NCBI GenBank assembly: GCA_963513945.1
Contig: OY740716.1
Location: forward strand, 93,471,232 to 93,535,231
Direction: 5' to 3'
DNA from: Hydrotaea diabolus
Lineage: Eukaryota; Arthropoda; Insecta; Diptera; Muscidae
Length of the DNA: 64,000 bases
The notes below the pieces were generated by a model, which saw only the letters and a list, made by a program, of their open reading frames with translations, was not told where the DNA came from and made no database searches. Positions 58,468-64,000 of this stretch are shown here, in pieces (position 1 is the first letter of the stretch; every line of letters starts with the position of its first letter). Position numbers and translations under genes: made by a program.

Positions 58468-59617
58468 CTACTCTTTATCGTGAGCCACGTCGAGAACAGC
58501 CAACTTCGCTACAGGTCTGTCCAGAACTCCACAGCTCGTCATCACTTTGGCTCTGCGAACTTGGCCATCCTCAGCAACTATTGTCTCCAAAATCTTTCCT
58601 CTTGGCCACACGTTGCGTGGACTAGATGGGTCAACCACCACCACCAAATCACCTATATTTAAGGGCTTAGATTTTTCGAACCATTTTGATCTGCATGTGA
58701 GTGAGGGTAAATATTCAGCTATCCACCTCTTCCAGAACTGTTGAGAATATAGCCAACTACTTCTAAGCACAAGTCCGCTATCGCTGTATTGAGCTAGCGG
58801 CTTCATACCGTTTAAACTTCCGAGCAACAGATGATTTGGAGTAAGTGCCTCCTGATTTTCATTGTCTATTGGCACATACGTTAATGGGCGAGAATTTATA
58901 ATATTCTCCACTTCAGCCATCATACCTCTAAGAGTTTCATCACTGGGCGATCTTGAAGGCATTATCTTGTACAATATTGTTTTGATGGACCTGCCCAATC
59001 GTTCCCATACTCCTCCCATGTGGGGGCAGAATGGGGGGTTAAAATTCCACTTTGTCGTTGCAGTGGTAAAACAGCGAACAAATTCGTCAGAGTCCACTTC
59101 TTTAATAGCTTCGCGTAATTCGCGCTCTGCACCAACGAAATGTGTCCCGTTATCGCTAAAAAATTCTCTCGGAGTTCCACGCCTGGCTATAAAATTGCGA
59201 ATGGCTAGTATACATGAACTGGTATTCAGCGAATGAACAGTTTCAACGTGAACGGCTCGAATCGTTTAGCATATAAATAAAGCACCATACCGCTTCTCTC
59301 TGTGCCGATTAACAGTCACCGAAATCGGTCCAAAAAAAATCAAGACTGGTGAAAGTAAATGGTGCAACAAATGGTGATAAGCGAGCTCTTGGAAGTTTTG
59401 CCATTTGTGGATAGTCCGGAAGGACTGTCTTGATCTTGCAAGTTTGACACTTCCGTGTTATTTTTCTAAATATAGTTCTAAGTCGGGGTATATAATATTT
59501 TTGACGAATTTCATTTATAGCAGTTTCATGATTACCATGGTGACATTTAGCTTGAAAATGCAATATTAGAAGCATAGCTGTATAACCGTCTTTTGGCAGA
59601 ATGGCCGGGTACTTCAT
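58468..59617 (-). pseudogene. BEL/Pao integrase with H2C2 and C-terminal tail
   Basis: H2C2 zinc-binding segment (HHGNHETAINEIRQKYYIPR, KCQTCK) at 59309-59560; core with Asp in TSLDFFW (about 59335), Asp in FFSDNGTHFVGA (about 59150) and Glu in GGVWERLGR (about 59005). Then INSRPLTYVP, LTPNHLLLG and, near the end, LNIGDLVVVVDPSS and WPRGKI. Two frameshifts lie between 59309 and 59100. Integrase joins element ends to chromosomal DNA. Confidence 0.85.
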
Positions 59618-59700
59618 TTCATCCGGTATACATGCTTTATCAATTCTGCCATCTATACGCAGAATTCCATCAGCATCTAAAAACGGGGTTATTTATAAAT

Positions 59701-60447
59701 TTAACTGTTTTTATTTATTTTATCGCCTCTATCAATTGTAACAATTTCTTCTAAATATACCTCCTTCTGAGCCTGTTTTATAAGAAAAGCTTCAGCTTTT
59801 TTCAACTCATCTTGTGACAAAATATATTGGCTTATTGTTGCAGCATTTTTTACCTTGTTAACAAAATGAATTACATAAGCAACTGCTCGTACTGCTCTCC
59901 GCCACTGCGAAAATCGTTTTATGTTTACTAAATAATTGATTTCTTCAATATGTAGAATATGTTGTCTCAGTTCGCAAGAAGTGTTAGTTTCTACGTTATT
60001 CACAGTAGGCCACGTACCCTGCGGTTGTGTCAAAAATGCGGGACCTTTGAGCCAACGGCTACTATTTGTTAAATCAGGGCCAACTTTGTACCATTTTGTT
60101 GCCTCGTCTGCAACATTTAGTTTACCAGAGATCCATCGCCATTCATTCAACTCAGTGATATCAAGTATCTCGCTAACACGAAATGCAACAAACTGATGAT
60201 ATCTTCTATGGTCTGATCTAATCCAACTTATCACTGTTCGAGAATCTGACCAGAACACTCTTTGACTGATATGTATTGTCGTGGCACTAGCAATATTGTT
60301 TCTAAAGTATGACACTGCAGCGTAAGCGTTCTCGCTGGCATCAGCAAACGTATGCAATTGTACGTCTAAATTATTGTACGATTGAAGGTAACATCTGGGT
60401 ATCTGCATATTCTGAATTTCCGGTAAAACGATAACCATTTTGACCAC
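59701..60447 (-). pseudogene. BEL/Pao RNase H region
   Basis: TFADASENAYAAVSYFR and VFWSDSRTVISWI carry RNase H acidic residues, then WRWISGKLNVADEATKW and WLKGPAFL. About 40 residues expected between the first two motifs are missing, so this is an internal deletion. The frame ends at TAA at 59701. Confidence 0.82.
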
Positions 60448-61170
60448 TTCAACATTTGCGGGGGATGTATTTCTTCATCCCACCCTACTCCCTTTCTCCA
60501 TACTTCTTGTAAAACGACTTTCAAATACATCAAATAATGTCCAATAAGTCCCAGTGGGTCATATACTGTCATCAAGATTTTCAACAGTTTCCGCTTGGTA
60601 CGGGTTTTATTCTTGATAACTAGGTCGCTCTCCAGTATGTAGGAGGAAAACTTGAATGTAATTGAATCATCATTCGATTTCCAAAAAACACCAAGGACCT
60701 TATCAGTATCCATCTCACAGCCTAAACTTAGATCTTTTGGTTGATGACAATTAGTTTCACTTATCGAGCTCAGAACATCGTTATTTTTACATATCCAATT
60801 TCGTATATTAAATCCGGCTTTACTATGAGTATATTTAACTTCCCTGGCTATGTTTATAGCTTCTTCGACGGTATCTACTGAATCCAAAAAATCATCAACG
60901 TAGTGATTTTCCTGTATTGGCGCTGCTGCGCTAGGATATTGGTCTTTATATTTGCTAGGGTTCATATTTTTCACAAACTGTGAAATGCATGGTGCACACG
61001 AGGCTCCAAATATCATAACATTCATCACATATATATCCGGTTCTCTACTACTTTCGATTGGTCGCCATAAAAAACGCTGGACGTTACGATCTTCCTCTCT
61101 AATAAATAGCCACGGGCTTTTGCCGAAAACGAATCGAAGGCAATGATGACAATAAATCAGGTCCTTTCAT
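60366..61170 (-). pseudogene. BEL/Pao reverse transcriptase
   Basis: GVSLNSMLMKGPDLLSSLPS leads into a region with a small deletion and two stops, then MIFGASCAPCISQF, the catalytic YVDDFL (60888-60902), and GFNIRNWICKN. FWKSNDDSITFKF and DPLGLIGHYLMYLKVVLQEV follow. The last motif is diagnostic for BEL/Pao. Confidence 0.84.
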
Positions 61171-61919
61171 CAACATTGAATTGAGAGACACGCCATTCGA
61201 CTTCGCCGCTGCATCCCACACAATTCTGGACTTGCCAGGTTGGTTTCTATTGAAGACGGGAAAAATTGGTAAATACCAAACCTTTTTGTCAGTATTGAGC
61301 CGTTATCGATCTTAGTTACATAATCTTTTTCGAGATATTCCGAAATTGTTTTATTAAATAATGCGTTTAGATTTTCATCTGATTTAAGCCTCTTATCTAG
61401 GCACTTGAATCTCTTTTTGGCCATATCATAGCTATTTGGTAATTCTACATTTTCATATCGCCACAATAACGACGTCTCATATTGACCATCTGAACGTTGT
61501 CTAGTGCATTGTTCTAAAATTGCAAAAGTCTTTTCATCATCTTTACTTAAAATGTCTGACGTGTTACTAATGCCAGAAGTTTCCAAACAGTAAAATTTCT
61601 TTAACAAATTGTCTAATTTTTTATCGCGTTCCACACTGCATTCGCATATGTGACAATGATTATACTCTACAGAGGAACCAAGTGTTTGTTTCGGCAACGA
61701 TAAATATTTTACTGTTCGAACATCAGCTGAAAATGTTCTCCTATTAGGCCCAGAGACAATAACACAAAGCCGACTAGAGTTTTCTTCACTGCGTTCTACA
61801 TTTCCAGTCCATTTGAGACATAAAGGTTCCGTAATGCCCGCAAGAACTAATTCATTAATAATTTGTTCTTCAATTAAACTAGTTGAAGAACCTTCATCTA
61901 TAAAAGCAAACGTTTGCAC
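61170..61919 (-). pseudogene. BEL/Pao protease and reverse transcriptase start
   Basis: The frame starts with a retropepsin-like site (FAFIDEGSSTSLIE), passes a linker with HICECS and LEQCTRQRSDGQYE, then KRFKCLDKRL and the beginning of the reverse transcriptase. It shifts near 61170. Confidence 0.8.
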
Positions 61920-62059
61920 AAACTTATTGTCGTTACAATAAATTGTTATAGTAATATAAAATAAAGTCCACGTGCTTCTATCGTCGCTTGAAGACCTTTT
62001 ACTTGTACGGCTAATGAGGTAATAGTATCCAACTTATTAGGATTTACTTGTGGTAACGA

Positions 62060-63334
62060 TCAAATTTTAATTTTCAGTGAATGCAGAATTTTTTCCGGCT
62101 GTCCATAAAGGAGCTTTAATGTGGAAATTGCAGTTGGAACGCAAGATGGATGAATTAAAATGTGTTGGACAGATTGAAGAGCATCTCCTCGTAAAGCCTT
62201 TTGTAACCGAACTAAGTTTTCAGCATCCGTTAAACCGCAAACTGTTGTAGACCAATCGTAGGTGGAACTGAAAAGGGGCCATTCTTCAGGATTTTCCGTA
62301 AACACCGGCAAATCTTTAGGCACTGTCAGCCTCGCATTTATTTGCTGATATGTAAGATTTGAGTTGAAGCTGCTTCTCGTTATAGATGAAAATGTTGGAG
62401 CTAAAGTTTCTTGATGGTTTGGCAAAAAAGAATTTGTTGAAGCTGCTGCTGGATTAACAAAGGTTGTTGTGTCGTTGATACTGCTCCGGGGTACAGATGT
62501 AAATATTGGAGCAAAAGAGTCGTGGTGCTGTGGCCGAAAAGCTGAATTTATTTGGGATGTTGCTGGATTAACAAAGGTAGTTGTGTTGTTGTTTGTAGTT
62601 GAAGTTAATGAGGCCTCTATTACTCCTGTGGAATTATCTAATAAATTGTTAACGAATGATGTGCATATTGAAGTTTGTGGTGCATTATTACGTAAATTTG
62701 TTGACGCAGCTGTTGCACACATATGATTATGATCATCAGAAGTTGTTGTTTGAGTATTGATATTCTCATTAGCTGGTAAATTGAAATAGGTCGTCTGACT
62801 TAACGTCTGCTGATTCGCCGATAAGTCTTGGGTGTTGCTTTACGTTATATCAGGTTGATTGTTCAACCACTCATGCACAGAGTTGGCAGCCGAAGGGATG
62901 AAGTCCTCGGTTTCATCTACAGCTTGTTCTAATAATTGATATTTTTGTTTTAAAAATTCGCGGTCTCTTTCTATTGCAAGCTGTCTCTCCTCTTTAAGGC
63001 GTTGCAGTTCTAAGTTTTGCCTGCGAAGAACTGCATTTCTGGACGAATTAGACGCGTTGCTACGAGAACTACGTACCGAGCCTGGAGAGTCTGGGGCTTA
63101 TGTTTGTCGACCACAAGTCATACAGATAAATGTTTGTTGATTATTGGCAACTTTAGCACATTCGACATGATAAGTTCTATGACACTGAATGCAAAATATG
63201 GCCTGTGATGGTTTATTACATGTCGCACAATATTGTGTAGGTTGGGAATAAGGGATATTTTCATTGTGGTGTTGTGGTGGTTGACCCTGTGTGGAAGAGG
63301 AACTCATTATTTTAGGACTTACGTTTAATGCCAA
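62060..63334 (-). pseudogene. BEL/Pao gag
   Basis: One continuous frame is interrupted by two TAA stops (63098 and about 62838). It begins with a cysteine/histidine zinc-binding domain (CATCNKPSQAIFCIQCHRTY, then CMTC), followed by a coiled coil (LELQRLKEERQLAIERDREF), an Asn/Thr/Ser-rich region with repeats of TTTFVNPA, and a DUF1759-like capsid part (PVFTENPEEWPLFSSTYDWS). The capsid end is cut by a frameshift near 62060. Confidence 0.83.
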
Positions 63335-63477
63335 ATTGAGAAGGGGCTTCCAGGTATATTGTTGAACTGCTAGTTAAGGTTAAGTTAAACCGCTGGGTGT
63401 CTTGTCAAATATAAGACGAACACGAACAAGAGATCCAATCACTCAACAAAAAGAATTTTAAATATGTTATCAGAGTT

Positions 63478-63900
63478 TGCCCAAGCGCTAGGTTTCCACT
63501 GGATTTTGAACGCCAAATACAAAACTCTCAATTCAAAAATTGTTAAAGAATGGTTTATATTTGGACATTAAAATTCCTATATAAATACAAATAAATTATA
63601 GGTTTATGCAAATTATAAATATACTAACTTTTTGGTATGAAAACAAAGCGCAAATTATTAATTATTAACTTAGAAATGACTAAATCTTTATATGACCTTT
63701 GTTAACACAAAGATATAAAAGGTGTAATGGCTACTGATAATTCTTTGTCTTTTCCCGAAAACGCGCCTTTATCAAGCTTGGATTAATTCTATGTTTTGAC
63801 ATTTACAATTATTGACAAAGATGCAAAAGTACGCTAGTGACGACAAAGTACGGTACAAAATAAACAATCAGTAACTAAATTAATGACAGTGGCGGTAACA
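63478..63900 (-). repeat. BEL/Pao 5' LTR
   Basis: 423 bp; starts TGTTACCGCCACTG on the minus strand and ends CTTGGGCA. It aligns with the other LTR with about nine substitutions and one 10-bp gap, counted by eye. Confidence 0.87.
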
Positions 63901-64000
63901 TGGATATTTTACTTGGTGATATGTATATTTGTTGGTCCCCATATGCGTCTACTTTGGTTTCTTTTCGAAACATATTTACTTAAGTAACTAACTTAAAAAA

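Larger units (their letters stand above)
57999..63900 (-). mobile_element. BEL/Pao LTR retrotransposon, decayed
   Basis: This is a 5.9-kb minus-strand element with two LTRs and the BEL/Pao order gag, protease, reverse transcriptase, RNase H, zinc-binding H2C2, integrase, and a C-terminal DUF5641-like tail. There is no env. All genes are broken by stops, frameshifts and small deletions. No clear target duplication was found at the TG/CA ends. Confidence 0.9.

Noticed and set aside
58862..59236. Plus-strand frame of 124 codons in the BEL/Pao integrase region
   Set aside because: It is antisense to conserved integrase motifs.

Overview
The window looks like nuclear DNA from a higher fly (Diptera, probably calyptrate/muscoid). 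It is AT-rich and spliced, it carries insect-type transposons, and its commonest repeat has ACAAGTAAAAAC ends that I recall (not checked) as abundant in house, stable and horn flies. I see no rRNA or tRNA gene, no CRISPR array and no bacterial operon.

The only host gene I can support is on the minus strand: a three-exon gene for an AA15-family copper lytic polysaccharide monooxygenase (LPMO). Exon 1 (25183-25559) carries the signal peptide and both histidine-brace residues. Exon 2 (24943-25115) follows a 67-bp intron. Exon 3 (6052-6644) carries the C-terminal cysteine-rich part, a Thr/Pro stalk, one membrane segment and a tail, and lies beyond an 18.3-kb intron. Both junctions have GT/AG sites in matching phase and give about 380 residues: a membrane-anchored LPMO.

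Nearly everything else is transposable elements, often nested. 1-5017: two head-to-tail Penelope-like copies (PLE-1, minus). 6645-24942 (intron 2): a mariner remnant, an LTR-element start, two copies of a ~1.9-kb inverted-end repeat (A/B), a LINE with a 13-bp target duplication, a foldback-like element, a LINE carrying an internally deleted DD41D mariner in its 3' UTR, a MITE, and a Jockey ORF1 remnant. 25740-28052: a LINE ending ~180 bp upstream of the LPMO start. 29170-31945: a LOA/R1-like LINE split by a tRNA-type SINE. 31950-41830: Jockey, invaded by the foldback-like element, invaded in turn by a second Penelope-like element (PLE-2); a 4,110-bp segment across these junctions is tandemly duplicated almost perfectly. 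42085-57490: MITEs, LINE fragments, a third mariner, a tandem repeat, a hAT-like remnant, and two remnants of a conserved 'HGKG..DGIG' protein, one surrounded by six same-strand copies of a 14-mer. 57999-63900: a decayed BEL/Pao LTR retrotransposon (minus) with both LTRs.

The points most worth a second look are the membrane-anchored LPMO with its transposon-filled intron, a hammerhead-like RNA module shared by the two Penelope families with a compensatory stem change, the foldback element with its flipped half, the 14-mer cluster, and the 4.1-kb duplication (real or assembly artefact).
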